From assembly GCA_937958105.1 (NCBI GenBank), contig CALFXJ010000035.1, forward strand, positions 19,765-83,764: a stretch of 64,000 bases of DNA, written 5' to 3'. Below the pieces are notes generated by a model that was not told the DNA's origin, ran no database searches, and saw only the letters and a list, made by a program, of their open reading frames with translations. Both the position numbers and the translations under genes were made by a program. Shown here piece after piece: positions 26,845-35,384 of the stretch. The stretch comes from an uncultured Cellvibrio sp. Lineage in GTDB: Bacteria; Pseudomonadota; Gammaproteobacteria; Pseudomonadales; Cellvibrionaceae. Position 1 is the first letter of the stretch. The number at the start of each line of letters is the position of its first letter.

Positions 26845-28089
26845 ATGAATCGAACGCTTGAAAAACTGACTATTTTATCCGATGCGGCCAAGTACGATGC
26901 CTCCTGCTCGTCCAGTGGCAGTAAACGTGCTAACCAGAATAAGGGGCTGGGTAACTCTGATGGTATGGGGATTTGCCACAGTTACACCGAGGACGGCCGT
27001 TGCGTTTCTTTATTGAAAATTCTGTTTACCAATCATTGCATTTACGACTGTGCCTATTGCGTAAGCCGACGCAGTAATGATGTGCGCCGTGCGGCTTTTA
27101 CGGTAGAGGAGGTGGTTGACCTTACCATTAACTTTTATCGCCGCAATTATATTGAAGGACTCTTCCTCAGTTCCGGAATTTTTAAGGATGCGGACTACAC
27201 CATGGAGCGTCTGGTACGGGTGGCGAAGACGCTGCGACAGCAACATAACTTCAACGGCTATATTCATCTGAAGGCTATCCCGGGAGCCAGTCCGGAGCTG
27301 TTACATGAGGCTGGTCTCTATGCGGATCGGCTCAGCGTCAATATCGAAATACCCTCGGAGATGAGTCTTAAAAAAGTGGCGCCGGAGAAGAATTATCCGG
27401 ACATCATTCAGCCAATGAATTATCTGAGTGATGAAAAGGAGCGTTATGCTGATGAGAAAAAGCATCTGCGCAAGACGCCGCTGTTTTTGCCGGCAGGACA
27501 GAGTACTCAGCTAATTGTTGGCGCCTCGCCGGAAAGCGATCTGCAGATTCTTCATCTGGCGGACGATCTGTACAAACAGCAGCGGCTCAAGCGGGTGTAT
27601 TACTCAGGGTATGTCCCCATCGCTACGGATAATCGTGTGCCGGATATCAAAGCTCCGCCCCTGGTACGGGAAAATCGTGTATATCAGGCGGACTGGCTGC
27701 TGCGCTTCTATCAATTTTCTGTCGATGAAATCGTTGATGAAAAACATCCAAACCTGGATCTGGAAGTCGATCCAAAAGTGAGTTACGCGCTGCGCAATCC
27801 GGAAAAATTTCCGGTGGATATCAACAAAGCGGATTACGAGATGATCCTGCGCGTACCGGGTATCGGGGTCAAGTCTGCCATGAAGATTGTAAAGTCCCGG
27901 TTGTATCAACGACTGAATCTGGATCACCTGCAGCGTATGGGGGTTGTGGTAAAACGGGCCAAATTTTTTATTACCTGCCCCGGTATTCAGGAGCGGCATA
28001 AAGATTACGAGACTACACACCTGCGCCAATTGATCCTGGCCGGAGATACGGCTGCGCGGCTGTCGCCGCAATTGAGCCTGTTTGGGTGA
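26845..28089 (+). CDS. Putative DNA modification/repair radical SAM protein
   Basis: The 414-residue product has the radical SAM cluster motif CIYDCAYC (Cys65, Cys69, Cys72), a TIM-barrel core (GLFLSSGIF, GYIHLKAIPGA, LSVNIEIPSE), and a C-terminal helix-hairpin-helix DNA-binding motif (NKADYEMILRVPGIGVKSA, about 330–348). This is the family described as the putative DNA modification/repair radical SAM protein, usually next to a DUF4130 gene. I use ATG 26845; a GTG at 26830 is also open. A LexA box lies just upstream, consistent with a repair role. The reaction is not known. Confidence 0.88.
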   Translation: MNRTLEKLTILSDAAKYDASCSSSGSKRANQNKGLGNSDGMGICHSYTEDGRCVSLLKILFTNHCIYDCAYCVSRRSNDVRRAAFTVEEVVDLTINFYRRNYIEGLFLSSGIFKDADYTMERLVRVAKTLRQQHNFNGYIHLKAIPGASPELLHEAGLYADRLSVNIEIPSEMSLKKVAPEKNYPDIIQPMNYLSDEKERYADEKKHLRKTPLFLPAGQSTQLIVGASPESDLQILHLADDLYKQQRLKRVYYSGYVPIATDNRVPDIKAPPLVRENRVYQADWLLRFYQFSVDEIVDEKHPNLDLEVDPKVSYALRNPEKFPVDINKADYEMILRVPGIGVKSAMKIVKSRLYQRLNLDHLQRMGVVVKRAKFFITCPGIQERHKDYETTHLRQLILAGDTAARLSPQLSLFG

Positions 28090-28881
28090 ATGGTGAGTCT
28101 TTATCTTTATGATGGCAGCTTTGATGGTCTGCTGACGGCGATCTTCGAATGCTTTGCAGATCGCCGCCAGCCACAGGATATCGTCAGTCAGGATACCTAC
28201 CAGGCTTCCCTGCTGGACGAGCTTCGTCCGGTAACGACTGATATCAACAAAGCCGAGCGAGTCATCGCGGGTATTGATGCGCGCTCTGATGGGCGCGGTG
28301 GAGAGCTGGTGTATCAGCTGTTTTTATCGGAGCAGCCGGGTATAGAACTCCGCATCTATCGACTCGTGCATCTGCTGATGCGCCGCAATGATCCGGGTAT
28401 CCTGGATAACTTTGCCGACCCGGATGTGCTTTATTGCGCGCAGATCCAAAAGATGATCCGTCGGGAAGTGCATCGAATGCATGCCTTTGTCAGATTTCAA
28501 AAGGCGACAAACGACGTTTTCTACGCAGTTATCAGTCCGGATTTTAATGTGATTCCCCTGATTGGTGATCACTTTCAACGCCGATATGCGGATCAATCCT
28601 GGGTCATTTTTGATTCGGCCAGATACTATGGGCTTTTCTATGATTTAAACGATCTGTCATTTATCGATGGTGACAGCGACATTTTTCAGCAGGCTTCGTC
28701 AAACCCGATTGGCCGGGCTGAGCTGGAGGGGCAGGAAGATCAATACCAGACATTATGGAAGCAGTATTTTTCTTCTGTCACCATTCAGGAGCGGCGGAAT
28801 ATCAAGTTGCATTTGCGCCACATGCCGCGCAGGTACTGGAAGTATCTGGTTGAGAAGCAGGTAGTGGACAGAAAGCGGTAA
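28090..28881 (+). CDS. DUF4130 family probable DNA metabolism protein
   Basis: This 263-residue protein begins MVSLYLYDGSFDGLLTAIFE, the typical opening of the DUF4130 (TIGR03915-type) family, with later conserved stretches MIRREVHRMHAFVRFQ and VIFDSARYYGLFYD. In some bacteria the domain is fused to a family 4 uracil-DNA glycosylase; here no glycosylase domain is attached. The start codon directly follows the stop of the radical SAM gene, so the two are cotranslated and should form one functional unit under LexA control. Confidence 0.88.
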   Translation: MVSLYLYDGSFDGLLTAIFECFADRRQPQDIVSQDTYQASLLDELRPVTTDINKAERVIAGIDARSDGRGGELVYQLFLSEQPGIELRIYRLVHLLMRRNDPGILDNFADPDVLYCAQIQKMIRREVHRMHAFVRFQKATNDVFYAVISPDFNVIPLIGDHFQRRYADQSWVIFDSARYYGLFYDLNDLSFIDGDSDIFQQASSNPIGRAELEGQEDQYQTLWKQYFSSVTIQERRNIKLHLRHMPRRYWKYLVEKQVVDRKR

Positions 28882-28969
28882 GATGCAGCTATACTTTCTG
28901 CAAACAGGCGACTGACCTTCCACGGTGCCTGCAAATCTGTCTAACAATAACGCATCGCAGATCACTCCA

Positions 28970-30148
28970 ATGAACCAATCCGCTTCGATTTCACGGCCTC
29001 GTATCCTGATCGCTGACTCCCTGCGAGGGTTTGCGCTGATGGGGTTATACATTGTCCACATGGTGGAGTACTTCGAGCTTTACTGGTACAAACCGGAGCC
29101 CGGCTGGGTGCATAACCTGGTGTTTTTCCTGTTTGGCGGAAAAGCCTATGGCTTGTTTGCTCTGCTGTTTGGATTATCGTTTTTTATCATCCTGGACAAT
29201 TACCAGCGACGCGGACAGGATTTTCGCCTGCGTTTCTGCTGGCGACTCACCTTGCTGCTGGTGCTCGGATATCTTCACAGCCTGCTGTACGCTGGCGATA
29301 TTCTGCAACTCCTGGCGCTGTGTGGATTCTTATTGGTGCTCAGCCATCACTTTTCCACTCGAACCCTCATCATTATTGCTGCCTTCTTCCTGGCACAGGT
29401 CCCGCAGATTGCCCTGATTACGGTGTACGGTCTGGTACCGGACTGGTCTTATGCCGGACCAGTCTTTCCCCGTTTCATGACCAGCAACTTTGAGGTGTTT
29501 GCCCATGCGGATTTGTCGGGGCTCCTGCGCCATAATCTGATCGACGGACAACTGGGAAAGTGGGCTTTCTTTATTGAAACCGGGCGTCTATGGAATATCA
29601 TCGGATTGATGTTTGCCGGTGCCGTATTAGGTCGAACAGGTTTCTTTGAAAGAAATGATATCCGCGTTAAGTCACTGGTGATGTACCTGATAGTAGCGGT
29701 CTTCAGTTATCTGGCTGTCACGCTGGTGAAGGACAGCCTGATCAACCAGGCGAAGGATGGAATGCCACGCTGGGCGTTGGGGCAGCTATTTGTTTACTAC
29801 GAGAATCTCGCGCTGATTGTGGCGGGTGTTGCGATCTTCATGCTGTTGTTTTCAGTGAATATTTCCCGGCATATATTGCTGAGCTTTGCTCCTGCCGGGC
29901 GTCTGACCTTGACCTTCTATGTGGTGCAGAGTCTGGTGTTTGTGCCGGTGTTCTACGGTTTTGGTTTGGCCGCCTACAGCTATCTGGGGCAGGTTCCGAG
30001 TCTGGCGATTGGCATCGCTTGTTGGCTTGTCCAGATGGGGATAGCCTGGCTATGGTTACGTCATTTCCGCTACGGCCCATTTGAATGGGTGTGGCGCAAG
30101 CTCACATTTATTGGGTTCACGCCTGCTCAAGGAAAGGTATCCGCATAA
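28970..30148 (+). CDS. DUF418 family integral membrane protein
   Basis: The 392-residue protein is a multi-pass membrane protein of the DUF418/YeiB type. It opens RPRILIADSLRGFALMGL, the family signature, and has FGGKAYGLFALLFGLSFFI and a C-terminal portion around GRLTLTFYVVQSLVFVPVFY, typical of DUF418. I prefer ATG 28970; GTG 28925 would add fifteen residues. Neither has a strong ribosome site. Function is unknown; transport has been suggested for the family. A strong terminator follows immediately. Confidence 0.85.
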   Translation: MNQSASISRPRILIADSLRGFALMGLYIVHMVEYFELYWYKPEPGWVHNLVFFLFGGKAYGLFALLFGLSFFIILDNYQRRGQDFRLRFCWRLTLLLVLGYLHSLLYAGDILQLLALCGFLLVLSHHFSTRTLIIIAAFFLAQVPQIALITVYGLVPDWSYAGPVFPRFMTSNFEVFAHADLSGLLRHNLIDGQLGKWAFFIETGRLWNIIGLMFAGAVLGRTGFFERNDIRVKSLVMYLIVAVFSYLAVTLVKDSLINQAKDGMPRWALGQLFVYYENLALIVAGVAIFMLLFSVNISRHILLSFAPAGRLTLTFYVVQSLVFVPVFYGFGLAAYSYLGQVPSLAIGIACWLVQMGIAWLWLRHFRYGPFEWVWRKLTFIGFTPAQGKVSA

Positions 30149-30151
30149 AAA

Positions 30152-30180
30152 AACCGGCAACACTGTTGCCGGTTTTTTTT
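30152..30180. terminator. Bidirectional intrinsic terminator
   Basis: AACCGGCAAC and GTTGCCGGTT form a ten-base-pair hairpin with a three-base loop, followed by a run of eight T on the plus strand and preceded by a run of A. It separates the convergent DUF418 and CE15 genes and can serve both. Confidence 0.92.
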
Positions 30181-30189
30181 GTATCCGTA

Positions 30190-32103
30190 TTACTGCAGAT
30201 TCGGAGTAGTCCAGTTGATCCAGCGGGCACGGTCCACGCTGAAGTTGCCGTCGGTGCGAACAACGTTGGTGTTTCCATTCCCGTTACCGATCAGGAATTT
30301 ATCCACAAATGCGTTGAGTTCGGCCTGCTGTGAAGATGGGAAGGCGCAGTGCTGGTGTCCACCCACCTGCGAAACGCCCATGCGATCTGCAATCCCCAGT
30401 GCGGACCAGATCTCCCGCGCGGCCACCGACGCTGTATAGGTGCTGATATTGCCCAGCCATTCCATGTCAGTGTTCTCAATGACCAGCAACGCGCGCGGTG
30501 CAACCAGTCCCATGATCTGGTGATGATCGAACGGCAGGCGGGTCGCGGTGGAAGAAAACTGTGAGAAGGAGCTTCTGAACCAGACGTTCTCCGTCACGAT
30601 CTGACTGAGAGTCTGTACGTTTTGTCCCGCCGCCCGTTGTGCGTCGGATACCCGCCAGGCCGCAGACCCACCGGAGCCGCTTTCCTGAGGAATGGTCAGC
30701 AGAATACGCTCATCCAGTGCCCCCACGATCAACGCCCCTTTACCGTTGCGCGAGCAGCCAGTAACGCCGAGGCGTTGCGCATCGATATTGGCTCCCGGGG
30801 TTTTCTCCAGAGCATCAATCAAACGGCTGACACCCCAGGCCCAGGCAGTCATGGCCCCGGCGCCGTGATTGCTGCCATACAAAGTGTAGAACTTGCCACG
30901 CCCGCGCGAACTGCCGTTGGTCTGCTCGGCTATATCATTGTTGGGAAAATTAATCACGGCAACACCGCGACTCAGCAAGGCGGCATTGTTCAGATTGGAA
31001 CCACCAACACCGATCACTGCCGGGTAGGGCGCGCTGCCGGTGGAGGGTAATTGAATGCTGGCATTGAACGAAATTGATTGGCCATTAGCCTGCACATTGA
31101 CGGTAATACTTGAACCGCTGACCGAGGCAGTCACGTTGGCAGACGACGGATCGGGCTTTTCTCCCAGCTCGTAAACCTGCGCCTGTTTGCTGACTTCAGC
31201 ACGGCGGCAGGTCCAGTCGTGACGACTGCTGATCCGCGAGCCATCCAATGAACGGAACGGATCAGGAAGCGCCGCGATCGCCGTCAGATTAGCGTAGGAG
31301 GGTAAGTCAGGCACAAAACATCCGGCCCCGGAGTTTTCTACTCCCGCTGGTTCAAGGGGATCAGAGGGAGACGTACTGGATGAGCTGGCAGAGCTGGGTG
31401 AGCTGGATGTGGTTGATGAACTGGCCGGCTGACTTGATGGCACAGAGCTGCTTGCCGCGCTCGATGGGCAGGAGCTGCTGCCGATGATGCCGAACGGCGA
31501 GGGCTGGCTGCTGCAGGTGGTGCGCGAAATACAGCTCTGCTGATTTTCCCAGCCCCATCCATTCTGGGTGGTTACACACAGGGGATAATTTGTTCCATAC
31601 CAGTTGCACTGCTGTCCGGTGCTGACGCAGGGACTGGATACTGTCGATGACGCAGAGGAATTGTTGTTGGGTGCACCGACATTGCCGAAAGAAATGTAAC
31701 CGCTGCAATACATCCATTCGCTGTAACTGCCCAGGCCACAGCCGCCGCTGTAGGAACCGGTGTTGGTTTGCTGATCTTCCGCCTGACGAACTTGACCGTT
31801 TACCCGGATGTAATCAACCCTTACGTCGCGGCCATCGGCATCATTGGTAAAAGCTACCCGAATTTCGCCGGATAAATTTGTCGTTGCGGTATAGCTTGCC
31901 ATGGCGGTCGAGAGAGTCCAGGTGTTAACGGTGGTGCCGCCAACCTGCAAGGAAACGGATTCACTGCCCGCCGTTCCCTGCATGCGCACTTCAATGCTAT
32001 TACCTTGTGCGCCGACATTGATACTTAACGCGAGGGTATAAAGAAAACCAAGCAAGAGAGGCAGGGGATGCCGAAATAACCTAATAACCTGTGGGGTGCT
32101 CAT
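30190..32103 (-). CDS. Secreted glucuronoyl esterase, CBM60–CBM10–CE15
   Basis: This enzyme should cleave ester bonds between glucuronoxylan and lignin. The 637-residue product has a signal peptide (to about residue 32), a CBM60-like domain (about 36–142, with FTNDADGRDVRVDYIRVNG and SEWMYCSGYISFG), a CBM10 (about 159–200, QQCNWYGTNYPLC and NGWGWENQQSC), a serine-rich linker (about 205–247), and a CE15 catalytic domain to the C terminus. Catalytic serine is Ser451 in GCSRNGKGA, His583 is in GGHQHC, and Glu474 in PQESGSGG is a candidate acid. The domain mix and Ser linker are characteristic of Cellvibrio-type plant wall enzymes. A possible -10 box TATACT lies at 32208–32213 on the minus strand. 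Confidence 0.93.
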   Translation of the reverse strand: MSTPQVIRLFRHPLPLLLGFLYTLALSINVGAQGNSIEVRMQGTAGSESVSLQVGGTTVNTWTLSTAMASYTATTNLSGEIRVAFTNDADGRDVRVDYIRVNGQVRQAEDQQTNTGSYSGGCGLGSYSEWMYCSGYISFGNVGAPNNNSSASSTVSSPCVSTGQQCNWYGTNYPLCVTTQNGWGWENQQSCISRTTCSSQPSPFGIIGSSSCPSSAASSSVPSSQPASSSTTSSSPSSASSSSTSPSDPLEPAGVENSGAGCFVPDLPSYANLTAIAALPDPFRSLDGSRISSRHDWTCRRAEVSKQAQVYELGEKPDPSSANVTASVSGSSITVNVQANGQSISFNASIQLPSTGSAPYPAVIGVGGSNLNNAALLSRGVAVINFPNNDIAEQTNGSSRGRGKFYTLYGSNHGAGAMTAWAWGVSRLIDALEKTPGANIDAQRLGVTGCSRNGKGALIVGALDERILLTIPQESGSGGSAAWRVSDAQRAAGQNVQTLSQIVTENVWFRSSFSQFSSTATRLPFDHHQIMGLVAPRALLVIENTDMEWLGNISTYTASVAAREIWSALGIADRMGVSQVGGHQHCAFPSSQQAELNAFVDKFLIGNGNGNTNVVRTDGNFSVDRARWINWTTPNLQ

Positions 32104-32295
32104 AGATGTTTCTCCATATTATTTTTATTGCTGGAAATGGATGATCAATCCCGACAGAAACAAACGTGGCGGGATTAACATCCGTCGCTGAGGCCTGCTT
32201 GAATACAAGTATACAGGTTCATCGGATGATGGAGTAGAAGCAGGAGATTGGCAAACTAATCGAGGAAAATTGCGCAGCAGAAAAGGTGAAACGCC

Positions 32296-32329
32296 GACAA
32301 ACCTTGAAAGCGGCGCCACAAGGTTTGTC
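32296..32329. repeat. 11-bp perfect inverted repeat between copA and the CE15 gene
   Basis: GACAAACCTTG (32296–32306) and CAAGGTTTGTC (32319–32329) are exact inverted copies around a 12-base loop that contains GGCGCC. It begins 30 bases after the copA stop on the minus strand. Only a broken T-rich run follows, so it may be a weak terminator or 3' stabiliser for copA, or a binding site upstream of the CE15 gene. Confidence 0.5.
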
Positions 32330-32358
32330 AGCAGAATTGATTTAAATAATGAAAATAT

Positions 32359-34587
32359 CTATACAGATTTTTCAGGGGTAACTGCTGGGCGCCAGCGCTT
32401 CAACAACAGCGCATTAGTCACGACGCTGACGCTGCTGAACGCCATGGCAGCACCGGCAATTACCGGGCTCAATAAGCCCATTGCTGCGAGAGGAATACCA
32501 ATAAGATTAAAGATAAAAGCCCAGAACAAATTCTGCCGGATCTTATGGAATGTCCGGCGGGAAATTGCGATGGCATCAACAACCAATGCCGGATCGCCAC
32601 GCATCAGTGTGATACCGGCGGTGTGCATGGCCACATCGGTTCCGGTTGCCATGGCAATACCCACATCCGCAGCTGCCAACGCCGGTGCGTCATTAATACC
32701 GTCCCCCACCATCGCTACGTATGAATATTGTTGTTTAAGTCTGGCAACCGTACTGGCTTTATCCTCGGGCAAAACATTGGCAAACACATCATGAATTCCC
32801 AGCGTGTCAGCTACCGCCTGGGCACTGCCCTGATTGTCGCCGGTAAGCAACATGGTGTGGATGCTGCGTTGATGAAGCTGCTTGATGGCAGCAGCAGAGG
32901 TGGGCTTGATGTCGTCGCCGAAGACGAACAGACCGAGCAACTGTTTTTCGGTCTGGTTTACTTTTATCAGCCAGGAAACCGTATTGCCTTGCTCCTCAAA
33001 CTGGCGGGCCTGCTCAGCGAGAGGAGAGGAGTCAACCGCTGCTTCCTGCATCAGCCGCGCGTTACCCATCTGATAATGTGTGCCCTCGACAACGGCGGAC
33101 GCGCCGCGACCGGGAAGCGCTTTGAAGCCTTCGCTGACCGGGATGGTCAGCTGCTGTTGCTGTGCGCGTTCTATGATGGCCCGAGCCAGAGGATGTTCGC
33201 TGCCGGTCTGCACCGCAGCGGCAATGCGCAGTACCTGCTGCTGATCTTCATTCACCGCAATATATTCCCGCAGAGTGGATTTACCGAGAGTGAGCGTGCC
33301 GGTTTTATCAAAGATTACGGCAGAGATGTGGTGCGCGGTTTCCAGCGCTTCGGCGTCTTTGATCAGGATACCGTGCTGCGCCGCAACGCCGGTACCGGCC
33401 ATGATAGCGGTCGGCGTAGCAAGACCCAGCGCGCAAGGACAGGCGATCACCATCACCGCCACGGCGTTGATGATGGCCTGCTGCACATCCCCGTCGGCCC
33501 ACCACCAGCCGAGGAATGTGAACACCGCAATAACCAGTACGACGGGTACAAAGACCGCGCTGACCTTGTCGACCAGCCGTTGAATCGGGGCCTTGGCTGC
33601 CTGAGCATCTTCAACCAGACGGATAATCCGGGCGAGGGTGGTTTCGGTACCCACGGCCAGCGTTTTGATGGTCAACAGCCCGTCGGCATTGATGGAGCCG
33701 CCGGTTACCTTATCTTTCGGTTGCTTGGCTATGGGCAGGCTTTCGCCGGTCACCATGGATTCATCTACGTGTCCGCTGCCTTCGCTGATGACACCGTCAA
33801 CCGGAATGCGCTCGCCCGGCCTGACAAGTACCAGGTCGCCAACCTGGACCTGCTCGATCGGGAGTTCAACCTCCTGCTGTCCGCGCTTAACCCGGGCAGT
33901 ATCCGGCCGCAGAGCCTGCAGCGCCTGAATGGCCGCGGTGGTCTGGCGTTTGGCCCGGCCTTCCAGCCATTTACCCAGGAGCACCAGCGTGATCACTACG
34001 GCCGAGGCTTCAAAGTAATAGTGGGCATGGGCGGAATCGCGGAACAGCTCGTAGACGCTCAAGCCGTATCCCGCACTGGTTCCCAAGGCTACCAGCAGGT
34101 CCATGTTGCCGCTGCGGGCTTTAAGGGCACTCCAGCCAGCGCGGTAGAAGCGCCCGCCGAGCCAGAACTGGACGGGCGTGGCGAGCAGGAATTGGATCCA
34201 GCCCGGCAGCATCCAGTTGATCCCAAAGATCATCAGTACCATTGGCGCTACCAGGGGCAGGGATAGAGCGGCAGCAATGGCCACTGCGACGGCTTCGCGG
34301 TCAGACTGCTGCTGCCTGACCTCTGCCTGAGCGCGTGGAGAAGGGGCAGGAAGCGATGCTTCGTAACCTGCGGTTTTCACCGCCTGGATCAGCTGATCCG
34401 CCGAAACCTTGCCGGGAAGGGCATCCACATGGGCATTTTCAGTGGCCAGATTGACCGAGGCGGTAACGACACCAGCGGTATTGCGCAGCGCTTTTTCCAC
34501 GCGTCCGGCGCAGGAGGCACAACTCATCCCTTGTATGGATAAGTTGAAGGAAGTGGTTTGAGGCTGGGTATCCTGGGGGCGATGCAT
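32359..34587 (-). CDS. copA: Copper-exporting P-type ATPase CopA
   Basis: CopA pumps Cu(I) out of the cytoplasm using ATP. The 742-residue protein has one N-terminal HMA metal-binding domain (IQGMSCASCAGRVEKAL), eight membrane helices, the actuator motif TGES, the copper-transport motif CPCALGL in the sixth helix (about residue 382), the phosphorylation motif DKTGTLTLG (about 426) and the nucleotide-binding GDGINDAPAL. A strong AGGAG precedes ATG 34587. The promoter upstream has a CueR-type operator, so expression should respond to copper. No cueR gene is present in the window. Confidence 0.95.
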   Translation of the reverse strand: MHRPQDTQPQTTSFNLSIQGMSCASCAGRVEKALRNTAGVVTASVNLATENAHVDALPGKVSADQLIQAVKTAGYEASLPAPSPRAQAEVRQQQSDREAVAVAIAAALSLPLVAPMVLMIFGINWMLPGWIQFLLATPVQFWLGGRFYRAGWSALKARSGNMDLLVALGTSAGYGLSVYELFRDSAHAHYYFEASAVVITLVLLGKWLEGRAKRQTTAAIQALQALRPDTARVKRGQQEVELPIEQVQVGDLVLVRPGERIPVDGVISEGSGHVDESMVTGESLPIAKQPKDKVTGGSINADGLLTIKTLAVGTETTLARIIRLVEDAQAAKAPIQRLVDKVSAVFVPVVLVIAVFTFLGWWWADGDVQQAIINAVAVMVIACPCALGLATPTAIMAGTGVAAQHGILIKDAEALETAHHISAVIFDKTGTLTLGKSTLREYIAVNEDQQQVLRIAAAVQTGSEHPLARAIIERAQQQQLTIPVSEGFKALPGRGASAVVEGTHYQMGNARLMQEAAVDSSPLAEQARQFEEQGNTVSWLIKVNQTEKQLLGLFVFGDDIKPTSAAAIKQLHQRSIHTMLLTGDNQGSAQAVADTLGIHDVFANVLPEDKASTVARLKQQYSYVAMVGDGINDAPALAAADVGIAMATGTDVAMHTAGITLMRGDPALVVDAIAISRRTFHKIRQNLFWAFIFNLIGIPLAAMGLLSPVIAGAAMAFSSVSVVTNALLLKRWRPAVTPEKSV

Positions 34588-34624
34588 GAGGTTCTCCTGA
34601 CAAGCACGGATGGTTGACGGCCTC

Positions 34625-34655
34625 AGTATTGTGCTTCCAGTAACTGGAAGGTCAA
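34625..34655 (-). promoter_or_regulatory. CueR-type copper-responsive promoter of copA
   Basis: On the minus strand TTGACC (34650–34655) and AATACT (34625–34630) are separated by 19 bases, the long spacer typical of MerR-family promoters. The spacer contains the perfect dyad CTTCCAGTAACTGGAAG (34634–34650), very similar to the E. coli copA operator. CueR would twist this spacer to activate transcription when copper is bound. Confidence 0.88.
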
Positions 34656-34689
34656 GCCTGGCGGTAACTGTACTTGTCAGGGATATCTA

Positions 34690-34706
34690 TGCCCCGAAGA
34701 GGGGCA
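34690..34706 (-). terminator. Possible terminator hairpin after rnk
   Basis: GCCCC and GGGGC form a short hairpin a few bases after the rnk stop codon on the minus strand. The T-tract is poor, so termination may be weak. Confidence 0.4.
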
Positions 34707-34707
34707 A

Positions 34708-35103
34708 TTAAGGGGCTTCTTCGACCGACTCGTGAGAAACCGCCGTGACCTTCAACCGACGGACTTTTCCACCGGGGATGGGCCAGTCTATGGTTCCACC
34801 CACGCGCAGGCCGATCAAGGCTGTGCCCACTGGCGTCAGGACCGAAATCTTCATCTCTTCAACCTTGGCATCCTGGGGGTAAACCAGACTGATGTTAGTT
34901 TCCTCACCGGAATCCAGATCAACAAAGGTCACCGAGGAATTCATCGCGACGACATCATTCGGCACCTTGCGCACGATATCGGCACGGCTGAGTTCATCGT
35001 CCAGCGCTTCCGCTGCTGGGGTATCAACCCGCTCACACAGAGAAAGCAGGCTTTTGTAATCAAGCTCGGATACGACCAATGAGTTATTTTTTTTGCCAGA
35101 CAT
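34708..35103 (-). CDS. rnk: Regulator of nucleoside diphosphate kinase (GreA-like) Rnk
   Basis: Rnk is a GreA/GreB-related protein that binds RNA polymerase; it has the C-terminal FKBP-like Gre domain but a short N-terminal part. The 131-residue product shows the Gre-C pattern VTFVDLDSGEETNISLVYP and LTPVGTALIGLRVGGTIDWP. A GAGGTG ribosome site precedes ATG 35103. It is followed by copA on the same strand after a hairpin. Rnk raises nucleoside diphosphate kinase in E. coli; here the role is inferred from family. Confidence 0.88.
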   Translation of the reverse strand: MSGKKNNSLVVSELDYKSLLSLCERVDTPAAEALDDELSRADIVRKVPNDVVAMNSSVTFVDLDSGEETNISLVYPQDAKVEEMKISVLTPVGTALIGLRVGGTIDWPIPGGKVRRLKVTAVSHESVEEAP

Positions 35104-35216
35104 TTCTTCACCTCAAATAGGTTGACGGAATTAATCAATTTGCTGAAAAAAACACCACAACAGAATGTTGTGCTTAAGGAGTTATTTACAAACGGAAAGA
35201 ATAGAAGAGGGGCTGC

Positions 35217-35246
35217 GGCGATTAAGCGTAACGGTGCCTAATCGCC
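35217..35246. repeat. 8-bp inverted repeat upstream of rnk
   Basis: GGCGATTA (35217–35224) and TAATCGCC (35239–35246) are exact inverted copies around a 14-base loop, followed on the plus strand by six A. It lies between the GH26 3' end and rnk. It does not resemble a terminator in either direction. The rest of 35104–35384 shows no gene. Confidence 0.35.
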
Positions 35247-35384
35247 AAAAAAGAGAAAGGTGCGAATAGGATTGTGATCCTGCTCGGCACCTGAAATGGT
35301 TAAAAAGATAGGAAAAATATTCATGGGCCAACCATACACCTGGCCCTTAGACTTGGCAAGTTGCAGATCCCTCTGCGGTGCGGC

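Noticed and set aside
31360..31470. Repetitive serine codon tract that looks like a DNA repeat
   Set aside because: It is the coding sequence of the serine linker in the CE15 protein, not a separate repeat element.
32728..34266. 512-codon open frame on the plus strand
   Set aside because: It lies wholly antisense to copA, which has all P-type ATPase motifs; the frame has no recognisable protein and is a codon-bias shadow.
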